Origin: JAPKYZ01 sp033763835
GTDB taxonomy: Bacteria > Acidobacteriota > Terriglobia > Bryobacterales > Bryobacteraceae
DNA: 64,000 bases
Direction of reading: 5' to 3'
Assembly (NCBI GenBank): GCA_033763835.1
Contig: JANRJS010000021.1
Coordinates: 124,001-188,000, forward strand
This document shows positions 27,135 through 35,828 of this stretch, in pieces. The notes under the pieces were generated by a model. It was not told the DNA's origin. It ran no database searches and saw only the letters and a list, made by a program, of their open reading frames with translations. Both the position numbers and the translations under genes were made by a program. Positions within the stretch are counted from its first letter, which is position 1. Every line of letters begins with the position of its first letter.

Positions 27135-28622
27135 ATGATCGACAGGCGCGAATTTCTAGGCGGAATGGCGGCGCAAGCCGCGCGGCGGTCCCGCCCCAAC
27201 TTGCTCTTCCTGATCGCCGACGACCACGCCGGGTATGCGATGGGTTGCGCCGGGAATCGGCTGGCCGAGACTCCGAATCTCGACCGGCTGGCGAGCGAAG
27301 GCACGCGGTTTGCGAGCCACTTCTGTAACTCGCCCGTTTGCACGCCGTCGCGGCAGGGTCTGCTCACCGGGCTGATGCCGCACGCGGCGGGAGTGACGCG
27401 ATTGACCACCCCCCTCTCCGAATCGAAAGTCACGCTGGCGAAGCAATTGAAGAAAGCGGGCTACTCCACCGCCGTTTTCGGCAAGATGCATTTCAACCAG
27501 CCGGGACGCGCCGGTTTGCATGGGTTCGATACGTGTATGACCGAAAGCGAAATCACTCGCGGCTGGCAGCGCGACGTAAAACCGCGCTCCTTGCCCGAAG
27601 GAGTCGAAACAAAACCGCAATGGCGGCCGTTTCGCGATCACGCGCGCATTTGGCTGAACGCCGGCAAGCTGCCCTATCCGCGAATGAATGGAGAGATGCG
27701 GTCCGACTATTGCGTCTCCCAAGCCACCGAATGGATGGAAGCGAACGCCGCGAAGCCCTTCGCGCTTTGGGTGAGTTTGCAGGAACCGCATTCGCCGTTC
27801 GATTTCCCGGTGGAGGATCGGGGGCGCATGGATCCGGCCAAGTTCGCCGCACCGCGCGTGGGTCCGGAGGACGCTTGGCAAATCCCCAACATTTTCCGCG
27901 ATCTAACGGCCGTAGAGACGCGCGGACTCACCGCGGCGTACTACACCTCGGCTCGGTTTCTCGACCACAATATGGGCCGCGTGCTGGCGAAGCTGCGCGA
28001 TCTGAAGCTCGACGAGAACACGCTGGTGGTCTATCTGGCCGACCACGGCTACTGCCTGGGGCACCATGGGCGGTTCGAGAAGCATTGCGGTTACGATCCG
28101 GCGCTAACGGTACCGCTGATGATGCGGTGGCCCGGCAAGATCAAGCGCGAGACGATTACCCGGCTCACCGAGCACGTCGATGTCGCGCCCACGCTCACCG
28201 AGCTTCTCGAAATCGATCCCCTGCCCGAGACGCAAGGGCGGTCTTTGTTTACCGGCGAGGCGCGGTCGTCGATCGTGAGCGTCTATATGGAAAACGAAGA
28301 GGCGTTCGTGCGCACGGACCGTTGGAAGTACATTTTCTGCTCCGGCAAGCGGAAACGCGAGGACGGTTACGAGACGGATAATCCCACGCCGGGCCGTTAT
28401 CACCGGCTGTACGATTTACGCAACGATCCAGGCGAGTTCACGGACGTAGCGGCGAAGCAGCCGCAGGTGGTCGCGCAGATGCAGTCGCTCTTAGTGGACC
28501 GTTTCCGCTCGACGCACCCCGATGCGGAGAAGGAACCGGGGTTGGGCGGCAAGGAAGTGGCGCTTGAGTTTTACGTGCGGCCGAGGGACGTGCAGTCGCC
28601 GGCTGCTGTGGCGCGCCCGTAG
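27135..28622 (+). CDS. Type I sulfatase (exported)
   Basis: 495 residues from ATG 27135 (MIDRREFLGG, a twin-arginine-like N-terminus). Metal-binding LLFLIADDHAG, and the formylglycine signature CTPSR with C69 as the residue to be converted, followed by LLTGLMPHAAG. Later motifs: TLVVYLADHGYCLGHHGRF (the DH.GE-like metal site) and GKIKRETITRLTEHVDVAPT. Hydrolyses sulfate esters; the context gives no substrate. Such sulfatases need a separate formylglycine-generating enzyme, which is not in the window. Single gene after the tRNA. Confidence 0.92.
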   Translation: MIDRREFLGGMAAQAARRSRPNLLFLIADDHAGYAMGCAGNRLAETPNLDRLASEGTRFASHFCNSPVCTPSRQGLLTGLMPHAAGVTRLTTPLSESKVTLAKQLKKAGYSTAVFGKMHFNQPGRAGLHGFDTCMTESEITRGWQRDVKPRSLPEGVETKPQWRPFRDHARIWLNAGKLPYPRMNGEMRSDYCVSQATEWMEANAAKPFALWVSLQEPHSPFDFPVEDRGRMDPAKFAAPRVGPEDAWQIPNIFRDLTAVETRGLTAAYYTSARFLDHNMGRVLAKLRDLKLDENTLVVYLADHGYCLGHHGRFEKHCGYDPALTVPLMMRWPGKIKRETITRLTEHVDVAPTLTELLEIDPLPETQGRSLFTGEARSSIVSVYMENEEAFVRTDRWKYIFCSGKRKREDGYETDNPTPGRYHRLYDLRNDPGEFTDVAAKQPQVVAQMQSLLVDRFRSTHPDAEKEPGLGGKEVALEFYVRPRDVQSPAAVARP

Positions 28623-28687
28623 GGTATCGGAATGCAATTAGTCCAGCGGAAAGGTCCGACCCAAGTGTCGCTAGTGCTGTCTTCGAA

Positions 28688-29497
28688 ATGCTGCTCGGCG
28701 ACTTGCCGTCTTCGGAGGTGCGGAACGTAATCGCATTCTGGGGCGCTTCGATCGGCTATTTGCAAACTCATCGCCCACAGTTTTGGTCCGTTACGTTGTT
28801 TCACAACGTTGTTCGTTTAAATGGAGGGTGGGTAGAGTGTTTGGTTCTTCATCCGGACGGCCTTCGCATTCTCGTCGAGATGGAGACGGCGCCATTTGGA
28901 GTTCCTTTCGAACCGGAAGAGAATCCATACAAAATGGCGCCAGGCTGCCGCATGGTTAGCCTCACCAAGTCGTCGATCGCGCAAACGCTACCGGCTTTGA
29001 GTGAAGCCCATTTAGCTGCGCTGTCGATCGCCGCACAGCGCAAGCCAATGCCAGTGGCCCGGCGCGCCCATTCTCCTGGAGTAGTGGCGTTCGTTAGCTC
29101 GCCGGACCGGATTCTTCGGCAGTCCAATCCGCTGGACGAGGTTCCAGCGACGTTTTCCGAGGGCAGCCGCATCGCTGTGCTAGTCAATCGCTATGAGCGC
29201 GACTGGCAAGCCCGAGCGGCCTGTATCGCCCATCATGGGACACAATGCTCGGTCTGCGGAATGAGCTTCCTCGACCGGTATGGCGATGGGATGGCGGATT
29301 TCATTCACGTTCACCATCTAGTTGCGCTGTCAAAAATCGGTACGGCTTACGAGGTCGATCCCGTGAACGATCTCGCTCCCGTCTGGCCCAACTGCCACGC
29401 TTTCCTGCACCACCGCAAGCCGCCGCTGACGCTCGCCGAAGCGCGGGCGATGATCGACCGAAGTGCGCTCGGTTCGCGCGACTTCGATCCGCAATAG
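28688..29497 (+). CDS. HNH endonuclease domain protein
   Basis: 269 residues. The C-terminal third is an HNH nuclease: CSVCGMSFLDRYGDG, FIHVHHLVALSKIG, VNDLAPVWPNCHAFLHHRKP, giving the zinc cysteines, the catalytic HH and the N/H residues. The N-terminal ~150 residues are not recognised and may be a DNA-reading module, as in McrA-like or modification-dependent restriction enzymes. The gene region is visibly less GC-rich than its neighbours, suggesting transfer. No methyltransferase is adjacent. Confidence 0.85.
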   Translation: MLLGDLPSSEVRNVIAFWGASIGYLQTHRPQFWSVTLFHNVVRLNGGWVECLVLHPDGLRILVEMETAPFGVPFEPEENPYKMAPGCRMVSLTKSSIAQTLPALSEAHLAALSIAAQRKPMPVARRAHSPGVVAFVSSPDRILRQSNPLDEVPATFSEGSRIAVLVNRYERDWQARAACIAHHGTQCSVCGMSFLDRYGDGMADFIHVHHLVALSKIGTAYEVDPVNDLAPVWPNCHAFLHHRKPPLTLAEARAMIDRSALGSRDFDPQ

Positions 29498-29500
29498 CGT

Positions 29501-30757
29501 TTATTTCGGCCGCCGCCGAGGATCCATCGCGGTCCCGGCGTTGTAGCGGAAGGGCATTTTCGTCCACTCGTCACGAGTCATCCCATTTAAATCCCACTGC
29601 GCGACGCCGTCCTTCAGCGTGATTTCCGTCACCAACCGCTGGGTGCCCATCAGCTTTCCGCCCGCGATATCGGTAAAGCCGAAGTTCCCCTTTTCCAGGC
29701 GCAGGACGGCGATATCGGCTACCGCGCCCACGCTCAGATGACCGAGATCTTCCCGCTTGATCTGCCGCGCGGGAGCCCACGTGGATTTCGCGATCGTGTC
29801 ATCGAGCGACAGCCCCATGTTCAGAAATTTCGACATCACGTTAGTCATGTCCTTCATGCCGCCGATCATGCTGGACTGGTGCAGGTCGGTCGAAATCGAA
29901 TCGGGCACAAACCCTTGCTTCATCGCGGGCACCGCTTGCCAGAACAGAAAGCTGCCCGCGCCGTGGCCGACATCGAAGAGCACGCCGCGCTTGCGCGCCT
30001 GCCACAGATACTCGCGCACCTTGTCGTTCTTATCGAGCATCGGCACTGCGCCAAGGTACATGTGCGTGTACATGTCGCCGGGACGCAGACGGTCGAGCAC
30101 GAGTTCCTCATGCGGACGCTCGATGCGGAACACGCCGAAATCGACCATCACGGGAATGTTGGCCTCCTTCGCCGCCTTCAGCGCGCTATCGACGGCAATC
30201 CATTCGGGACCCGCGTAATGGGCGGTCTTGACGCCGACGATGACGCCGGGGTGCTTCTTCGCCATTGCCGCCAGTTGTTCGGCGTCCATCTCCGTAGTCT
30301 CTTGTTCGACGGCGCCGCACATGCCGGTACCGACGATGTTGAGCAGCGCGAGCACCCGCGTCTTGGCCCGGTCGATCACGCGCTCTTTGAACTCGGGGAA
30401 ACTCTTCCATCCCGAAGTTCCCGCATCGACCACGGTCGTCACGCCGCTGCGGAACGTGTGATCGTCGGGGAACACCGAGAGCTGTCCGCAATACGCGCTG
30501 GGCTTAGAGGCCGTCGAGTAGACGTGGACGTGCAAATCGACAAGGCCGGGCGTGACGTAAAGTCCCGCGACATCTACCGTGCGTTTGGCCTTCGCGGCGT
30601 CGATCGAGGGCGACACTTCGGCGATCTTGCCGTTCGCGATCGCCACGTCACGTTTGGCGCTCAGCTTATTCTTCGCGTCGATGACGTGACCGTTCTTGAG
30701 CAGCAGGTCGTAGGCGGGGGCTTGCGCGAGCAGAATCGCGAGGGCGGCAAAAGTCAT
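29501..30757 (-). CDS. Amidohydrolase/deacetylase-family metallohydrolase (exported)
   Basis: 418 residues, short signal (MTFAALAILLAQAPA). Metal ligands: HVHV in GLVDLHVHVY, the probable carboxylated lysine in VGVKTAHYAG, H in TYTHMYLGAVPM-like region (MYTHMYLG), H in DVGHGAGSF and D in STDLHQSSM. Closest by motif to the EF0837/Atu3266 group, which hydrolyse N- or O-acyl groups; the true substrate is unknown. Typical C-terminal VGAVADIAVLRLEKG returns to the beta domain. Ends three bases from the convergent HNH gene. Confidence 0.85.
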   Translation of the reverse strand: MTFAALAILLAQAPAYDLLLKNGHVIDAKNKLSAKRDVAIANGKIAEVSPSIDAAKAKRTVDVAGLYVTPGLVDLHVHVYSTASKPSAYCGQLSVFPDDHTFRSGVTTVVDAGTSGWKSFPEFKERVIDRAKTRVLALLNIVGTGMCGAVEQETTEMDAEQLAAMAKKHPGVIVGVKTAHYAGPEWIAVDSALKAAKEANIPVMVDFGVFRIERPHEELVLDRLRPGDMYTHMYLGAVPMLDKNDKVREYLWQARKRGVLFDVGHGAGSFLFWQAVPAMKQGFVPDSISTDLHQSSMIGGMKDMTNVMSKFLNMGLSLDDTIAKSTWAPARQIKREDLGHLSVGAVADIAVLRLEKGNFGFTDIAGGKLMGTQRLVTEITLKDGVAQWDLNGMTRDEWTKMPFRYNAGTAMDPRRRPK

Positions 30758-30785
30758 GCCGTCATTTTAGTGCTTGCGGCGCGGC

Positions 30786-31847
30786 TTACGCGCGGACGAA
30801 CCGTCCGTCCGGTTGCAGCGTGTATTTCCGTCCGCGCCAAACGATGTCGCGCCCAAACCATCCCGCCAACCAGAAGCAGAAGCTTAGGATGTCTTGCGCG
30901 AGCAGCGCGACGGTCATTTTGGCTTCGACGACGCGCGCTACCGAAATCGCCGCCGCCAGCCACAGAGCCATCACCGCCGCCGACGCGACGGGCGCGAACG
31001 GGGCCACGATCAGCGCCACCGCCGTCGGCATAGCGAAGAACTGGCCGAGATACGCCCAACCGCGCGAGGCCCGCGTCGAGCGCATCCAACGCAGGCGGTG
31101 CGCGAAGTTGGTAGAGCGATCCTGACTGCCGATGCGATGCTCGACCACGGTTCGAGCGATGCCGACTTTCATCCCTTGTTCGGCGGCGCGCTGTCCGATT
31201 ACGAAGTCTTCGGCGAGATACTCGCTCAGCGTTTGCCAGCCGCCGATTTTGTCGATCACGCCCTTGCGCACGTGCATCGTCGGCCCAACGGCGAACTTCA
31301 CGCCGCCCTCGACCAAGCGCGCGACAAGCATTCCAGCGAGGAACTCCGTGTTCATGCCGATCGCTTCCAGGCTCGACCACACGGACGGCCCGCCCACGGC
31401 GCGATATGGGTACGTCGCGACGTCGAACTGCGGGTCCACTTGCTCGACGAAACGCGACGGCAGCCAGATATCGGAGTCGCTGATGACGATCAGGTCGTAG
31501 CGCGCGAGAATCCACGCCTGCGCGAGCTTCCACACTTTCGGGTTGGCCCACTGCGGCGCGCCGGTGACGATCAGTTGCGCGTCCACCTGCGGATATTCGG
31601 CCATCAACTTTTCGGCGACGGCGTAGGCGGGGTCGTTGCGCTCCTCGACGGCCAGCACGATTTGAAACTGCCCACGTTGTCCGAACACGGATCGCAGATT
31701 GTCCTCTAGGCCCGCGTCCACGCCCCGCAGCGGTTTTACAAACGTTACGGGTTCCGTGTTGCGCTTCTGCTCCTGGGCGAGGAAGTTGCGCAACGCAACC
31801 ACCACCAGGATGCAGTAGACGGCGGAACCGAGGGCGAGGAGGATCAC
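30786..31847 (-). CDS. GT21-family (ceramide glucosyltransferase-like) glycosyltransferase
   Basis: 353 residues from GTG 31847, overlapping the thrS stop (GTGA). One N-terminal membrane segment (LALGSAVYCILVVVAL) and two to three near the C-terminus. Catalytic signature D1-D2-D3-(Q/R)XXRW: VKPLRGVDAGLE, ISDSDIW, AEDFVIG and RLRWMRSTR. Similar to ceramide glucosyltransferases and to HpnI of hopanoid synthesis; no other hopanoid gene is present, so the lipid acceptor is uncertain. Inner-membrane enzyme with cytoplasmic active site. Confidence 0.86.
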   Translation of the reverse strand: MILLALGSAVYCILVVVALRNFLAQEQKRNTEPVTFVKPLRGVDAGLEDNLRSVFGQRGQFQIVLAVEERNDPAYAVAEKLMAEYPQVDAQLIVTGAPQWANPKVWKLAQAWILARYDLIVISDSDIWLPSRFVEQVDPQFDVATYPYRAVGGPSVWSSLEAIGMNTEFLAGMLVARLVEGGVKFAVGPTMHVRKGVIDKIGGWQTLSEYLAEDFVIGQRAAEQGMKVGIARTVVEHRIGSQDRSTNFAHRLRWMRSTRASRGWAYLGQFFAMPTAVALIVAPFAPVASAAVMALWLAAAISVARVVEAKMTVALLAQDILSFCFWLAGWFGRDIVWRGRKYTLQPDGRFVRA

Positions 31848-33784
31848 TCGATTGGCGTCTTCGCGTCGATCACCTGCCGGATCGCCGCGACCGTCTCCTG
31901 TACTTGTTTCGCACCCAAATCGCCCCCGCGCCGCTGCCGCAAGGACACCGTTCCCTGCTCCGCTTCGCGGTCGCCAACGACCAGCATGTAGGGCACCTTC
32001 TGCAACTGCGCCTCGCGAATCTTGAGATTCACTTTCTCGGAACGGGCGTCCACTTCTGCTCGAATGCCTGCCGCAGCCAGCGTCTCGCGGACGGTCTCGG
32101 CATACGGCGTGTGGCGGTCGGTAATCGGCAGTACAACGGCTTGCACCGGCGACAGCCACACCGGCAGCGCGCCCGCGTAATGCTCGAGCAGAATTCCGAA
32201 GAAGCGTTCCACCGAACCGAACAGTGCGCGGTGCACCATCACCGGCTGGTGCTTCTGGCCGTCCTCGCCGATATAGCTGATGTCGAACCGGCGCGGCAAA
32301 TTGAAATCGAATTGGACCGTCGAAAGCTGCCACTTGCGCCCGATCGCGTCCACGAGCTTCACATCGATCTTGGGCCCGTAAAACGCCGCTTCGTCGGGCA
32401 TGGTTTTCACTTCGAGGCCGACGCGCGCAACCGCCTTGGCGAGCGCATCCTCGGCCATCGTCCACTGCTCCGGCGTACCGTCGTACCTTCCGCTGACGCC
32501 GCCGTCCCATGTCGAAAGCTCCGCTTCGTATTGCTCGAATCCGAACGTCTTCAGCGTGTGCACCGCGAAATCGAGGCACGAGACCACTTCGTCGATCAAC
32601 TGATCGGGACGGCAAAAGATATGAGCGTCGTCCTGGCAGAACGCCCGCACGCGCAGAAGACCATGCAGCACACCAGACTTTTCGTAGCGATGCACGGTGC
32701 CTAATTCGCCGAGCCGCACCGGCAGGTCGCGATAGCTGCGCTGCCCATGCGCGTAAATCAGCACGTGGCCGGGGCAGTTCATCGGCTTGGCCCGGTAGAC
32801 CGCGTCGTCGAGTTCCATTTCGTCGAACATGTTTTCGGCGTAATGTTCCTCGTGACCCGACACCTCGAAAAGCTTCTTGCGCATGATATGCGGCGTGGAC
32901 ACTAGCGAATAGCCGCGCTTCAAATACTCGGCGCGCATCCAGTCCTCTAGCTCTTTTCGGATGAGTCCGCCCTTTTCATGCCAGAAAATGAGGCCCGGGC
33001 CCGCTAATTCCTGGATCGAGATGTAGCCGAGCTCCGCGCCGACCTTGCGATGGTCGCGGCGCTTGGCCTCCTCAAGGCGGTCGAGGTGCGCCTGCAAGTC
33101 CTTATCGTTGAACCAGGCGGTTCCGTAAATCCGTTGTAGTTGCTTGTTCGCGGCGTTCGACTTCCAGTAGACGCCCGCGATCGACATCAACTTAAACGAG
33201 CGCAGTTTTTTCGAGGTCGGCACATGCGGACCGCGGCAGAAATCGATGAAGTGCGGCCCAAGCGTGTACTCGGTAAACGTTTCGCCGGCCTTCTCTTCGA
33301 TCAGTTCCACCTTCATCGGCTCGTTCATGCCGCGGTACTTGGCGAGACCGGCTTCTTTCTCGATCACCAGACGTTCGAACTTCAGATCCTGGGCCGCCAA
33401 CTCCGCCATCTTCTTTTCGAGCTTCTCGAGATCCTCGGGTGTGAACGGCTCGGGCCGGTCGAAATCGTAATAGAAGCCATTCTCGATGGGCGGGCCGATC
33501 CCGAGTTTCGTTTCGGGATACAACTCCAGCACGGCGGCGGCGAGCAGATGGGCGGTGGAGTGCCGGTACACTTCGAGCGCGCTCGGGTCTTTCGTAGTGA
33601 GTATCTGAACCGACGCGTCCCCTTCGAGCGGCCGGGTTAGATCCCAAAGATCGCCGTTTACCTTGGCGACGATCGCGTCCTCGGCGAGCCGCTTCGAAAT
33701 CGACTGCGCGATGTCTAGAGGGGCGGTTCCGGACGGGTAAGCCTTATTGCTGCCATCGGGCAGAGTAACGTGAATGTCGGGCAT
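31844..33784 (-). CDS. thrS: Threonyl-tRNA synthetase
   Basis: 646 residues, the usual full length. TGS domain (residues 1-60, LPDGSNKAYPSGTAPLDIAQ), editing domain (HSTAHLLAAAVLELYPETKL; SKKLRSFKLMSIAGVYWKS), class II catalytic core with zinc Cys/His in AKPMNCPGHVLIYAHGQRSY and motif 2 (VHRYEKSGVLHGLLRVRAF), and the anticodon-binding domain at the C-terminus. Charges tRNA-Thr. No T-box or other leader structure is recognisable upstream; the start lies just after a broken toxin gene. It is coupled to the downstream glycosyltransferase by overlap. Confidence 0.97.
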   Translation of the reverse strand: MPDIHVTLPDGSNKAYPSGTAPLDIAQSISKRLAEDAIVAKVNGDLWDLTRPLEGDASVQILTTKDPSALEVYRHSTAHLLAAAVLELYPETKLGIGPPIENGFYYDFDRPEPFTPEDLEKLEKKMAELAAQDLKFERLVIEKEAGLAKYRGMNEPMKVELIEEKAGETFTEYTLGPHFIDFCRGPHVPTSKKLRSFKLMSIAGVYWKSNAANKQLQRIYGTAWFNDKDLQAHLDRLEEAKRRDHRKVGAELGYISIQELAGPGLIFWHEKGGLIRKELEDWMRAEYLKRGYSLVSTPHIMRKKLFEVSGHEEHYAENMFDEMELDDAVYRAKPMNCPGHVLIYAHGQRSYRDLPVRLGELGTVHRYEKSGVLHGLLRVRAFCQDDAHIFCRPDQLIDEVVSCLDFAVHTLKTFGFEQYEAELSTWDGGVSGRYDGTPEQWTMAEDALAKAVARVGLEVKTMPDEAAFYGPKIDVKLVDAIGRKWQLSTVQFDFNLPRRFDISYIGEDGQKHQPVMVHRALFGSVERFFGILLEHYAGALPVWLSPVQAVVLPITDRHTPYAETVRETLAAAGIRAEVDARSEKVNLKIREAQLQKVPYMLVVGDREAEQGTVSLRQRRGGDLGAKQVQETVAAIRQVIDAKTPIE

Positions 33785-33794
33785 TGCGGGGTGT

Positions 33795-34170
33795 CTACCA
33801 TGACATCACAGTGAGCTTCGGCATGGCGTCGAAGTGGCGGTCGCGGGTGACGATGGGTTTCGTTGCGTTCCCGAGCGATCGCCGCGATCCATAAATCGTT
33901 CGCGGGAATTGGACGGCCGATTCGCTTTAGGTCGTGACGGATCTCACTGTAGTAATCGGCGGTTTCCTTCGATATGCCAAACACTCGAATGCTGCCGAGG
34001 ATTCCGTCCAGCCAATCCTCGTATTTCGCTCGGCGGATCGAACCCGCCACTCCAAACCGGTACTCGCCGAGGGTGATCGCCGTGATCGATGGGAACTCGT
34101 ACCTCGCCAATCGGTCGATTTCCGGGTCTCCTTCGGCTAAGGCGGAGAAGGCGTTGGTGTCGAGAATCAT
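33795..34170 (-). pseudogene. Frameshifted VapC-like PIN toxin
   Basis: Starts MILDTNAFSALAEGDPEIDR with the PIN acidic residue, continues to ANDLWIAAIARERN, and then loses frame at about 33860-33865. Removing one base restores KPIVTRDRHFDAMPKLTVMS and a stop (TAG at 33795-33797), the normal VapC ending with the last acidic residues. Total length is 3n+1, so one extra base explains the damage. The unbroken reading frame instead runs past the stop into thrS. The ATG overlaps the antitoxin stop (ATGA). Either a real inactivation or a sequencing error. Confidence 0.75.
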
Positions 34171-34423
34171 TTCCACTCGTTGGGATTGACTTGACCGAAC
34201 TCTTCCTCGATGACTTTCATGATGCGAGCGTTCTCGTCCTTGAGGTGAGCGAGAGCGCCAAGTACTTTCGCCATGCCGGTTCGGGCGTTTCTTCCCGCGA
34301 TAAATGCGAACGTATTGCCGGGCCCACGAGTTCGTCGATAGGAACACCGCGATCGGCGGCGATGACCGCGGCTTGACGCGCTAGCTCGTCCGGAATCTCG
34401 ATGGTGGTCTTTAAGCCTTCATC
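34167..34423 (-). pseudogene. Degenerate VapB-type antitoxin
   Basis: Reads LKTTIEIPDELARQAAVIAA (ribbon-helix-helix antitoxin N-terminus, normally MKTTIEIPD) but has no in-frame start codon just before it; the nearby ATG leads to a stop. After EPAWRKY the frame changes: in the next frame GALAHLKDENARIMKVIEEE and a normal end VNPNEWK follow, ending at the TGA shared with vapC. A single lost base at about 34260 would explain this. Together with the broken toxin the whole module appears dead. Confidence 0.7.
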
Positions 34424-34440
34424 GTCCCATGAACCCAGCT

Positions 34441-34872
34441 TTACGGCAGCCGCGTGGTCTGATGGGCGATCAACTGCCAGCCAACCGGCTTTTTGACCCA
34501 CACGTGGATCAGCCGGAAACTCGATTGCTGCCGGGCACCCTTCGACGTGGTATCCATTTTGAGCCCGGAGGTCAACACCGCCGTATCGCCGTAGACCTGA
34601 ACCTTGGGGTCCAGGTGAGTCACCGAATGATATTGTTGCGCCCCGGATTTCAGGTTGTCGATGTATTGGCGCTTGGTGTCGATCAAGCCGGTGGAATGCG
34701 TGTAGACCAAGTCGTCGGCCAGCAGCTTTTCGAGCGCAGCGGTATCGGTCTTTGTGACCGCGTCCGCCCAAGCCTTGTCGGCGGCGACGATGGCGGCGGC
34801 TTTCTTATCTTGCGCGGATAGGGCGGAGGTGGCGAGGAATACAACCGCGGCGGTCTCGGCTAGAGTCTTCAT
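34441..34872 (-). CDS. DUF4440/SnoaL-like NTF2-fold secreted protein
   Basis: 143 residues from ATG 34872, signal peptide AAVVFLATSALSAQ. KAWADAVTKTDTAALEKLLA, DDLVYTHSTGLIDTKRQYID and FRLIHVWVKKPVGWQLIAHQ are the standard DUF4440 (ketosteroid isomerase-like) pattern. The family has varied or no enzymatic roles; function unknown. Monocistronic, divergent from the sigma factor gene 64 bases away. Confidence 0.88.
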   Translation of the reverse strand: MKTLAETAAVVFLATSALSAQDKKAAAIVAADKAWADAVTKTDTAALEKLLADDLVYTHSTGLIDTKRQYIDNLKSGAQQYHSVTHLDPKVQVYGDTAVLTSGLKMDTTSKGARQQSSFRLIHVWVKKPVGWQLIAHQTTRLP

Positions 34873-34936
34873 GGCGACACACAGTCTACCGCGTTCCGCG
34901 GCGTCCTCGAACGGGATTGCTATAGTGGGGAGTTCT

Positions 34937-35551
34937 ATGCCAGAACCGGCCCCTTTCGACGAGGCGGCACTGGTCGCCCGGGCCCGTTCCGGCGACGATT
35001 CGGCCTTCGGGGATCTCGTCAACCACTACGAAAGGCGAATCTTCCGGTTGGCGAAAAACATCACTCAAAATGACGAGGATGCCGAAGACGTGCTCCAGGA
35101 AAGCTTTATGAAGGCCTACGGCAATCTGGACACTTTCCAAGGCAATTCCAAGTTCTATACGTGGCTGGTGCGGATCGCGGTGAACGAAGCGCTAATGAAG
35201 TTGCGCAAGCGCAAGACCGACAAAACCGTGTCGCTCGACGAACAGCTCGACACGGGCGAGGATACTCTGGTCCGGGAGATCGCGGTTTGGGACGACAATC
35301 CCGAGCAGCGGTACTCGCAGGACGAAATCCGCGAAATTCTCGATAAAGCGGTAGCGTCGCTCGAACCGATTTATTCCTCGGTTTTTCAGTTGCGCGACGT
35401 CGAAGAGCTTTCGACGGAAGAAACCGCCGAAGCGCTAAACATTTCCGTGCCCGCCGTGAAGAGCCGCTTGCTACGCGCCCGCCTGCAATTGCGCGAAAAA
35501 CTCACTCGATTCTTCCAACGAAAAGGGGACGACGTCTTTGCTTACCTGTAA
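34937..35551 (+). CDS. ECF RNA polymerase sigma factor (sigma-24/RpoE family)
   Basis: 204 residues from ATG 34937 (GGGGAG nine bases upstream); upstream in-frame codons are not needed. Region 2: FGDLVNHYERRIFRLAKNIT, DAEDVLQESFMKAYGNLDTF, FYTWLVRIAVNEALMKLRKR. Region 4: LRDVEELSTEETAEALNISV and VKSRLLRARLQLREKL. Directs RNA polymerase to a stress or envelope regulon. The 3' end overlaps the anti-sigma gene, so the two are coupled. Confidence 0.92.
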   Translation: MPEPAPFDEAALVARARSGDDSAFGDLVNHYERRIFRLAKNITQNDEDAEDVLQESFMKAYGNLDTFQGNSKFYTWLVRIAVNEALMKLRKRKTDKTVSLDEQLDTGEDTLVREIAVWDDNPEQRYSQDEIREILDKAVASLEPIYSSVFQLRDVEELSTEETAEALNISVPAVKSRLLRARLQLREKLTRFFQRKGDDVFAYL

Positions 35552-35828
35552 GGACTTTCTTCGCCAGGTGAGCGAGTTCCTGGACGGAACCTGCGACCAG
35601 GCCATGAAGCGCGACTTGGAAAAGCACGTCAACGAATGCCCGAACTGCTGGGTGGTTTTCGACACCACCAAGAAGACGCTTAAGGTCTTCAAGGGCATGG
35701 AGCCGAAAGAGCTGCCGAGCGCCATCCGGGATCGTCTGATGAACGCTTTAACGAAGAAAATGGCCGCCAAAAAGTGCGAGCATTCCCATCAGGATTCGCA
35801 CGAACATTCGGAAGCGGCCACCAGCTAG
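35538..35828 (+). CDS. Zinc-binding anti-sigma factor (zf-HC2 type)
   Basis: 96 residues from TTG 35538, overlapping the sigma gene by 14 bases. MLTCKDFLRQVSEFLDGTCD and DLEKHVNECPNCWVVFDTTK carry the H-X3-C-X2-C zinc anti-sigma motif. No membrane segment, so a cytoplasmic anti-sigma factor. The C-terminal tail KKCEHSHQDSHEHSE is rich in His and has an added Cys, which could sense metal or redox state. Its stop shares the CTAG with the convergent helicase stop. Confidence 0.88.
   Translation: MLTCKDFLRQVSEFLDGTCDQAMKRDLEKHVNECPNCWVVFDTTKKTLKVFKGMEPKELPSAIRDRLMNALTKKMAAKKCEHSHQDSHEHSEAATS

Noticed and set aside
29738..31033. 431-codon plus-strand frame opposite the amidohydrolase
   Set aside because: Low-complexity Arg/His/Asp product with no family features; the opposite strand has a clear metallohydrolase.
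30786..32615. 609-codon minus frame covering the glycosyltransferase and part of thrS
   Set aside because: The first 256 codons are out of frame with thrS; the real gene begins at GTG 31847, overlapping the thrS stop.
33785..33794. T-box or other leader ahead of thrS
   Set aside because: No specifier stem or antiterminator sequence seen; the upstream region is the broken vapC.
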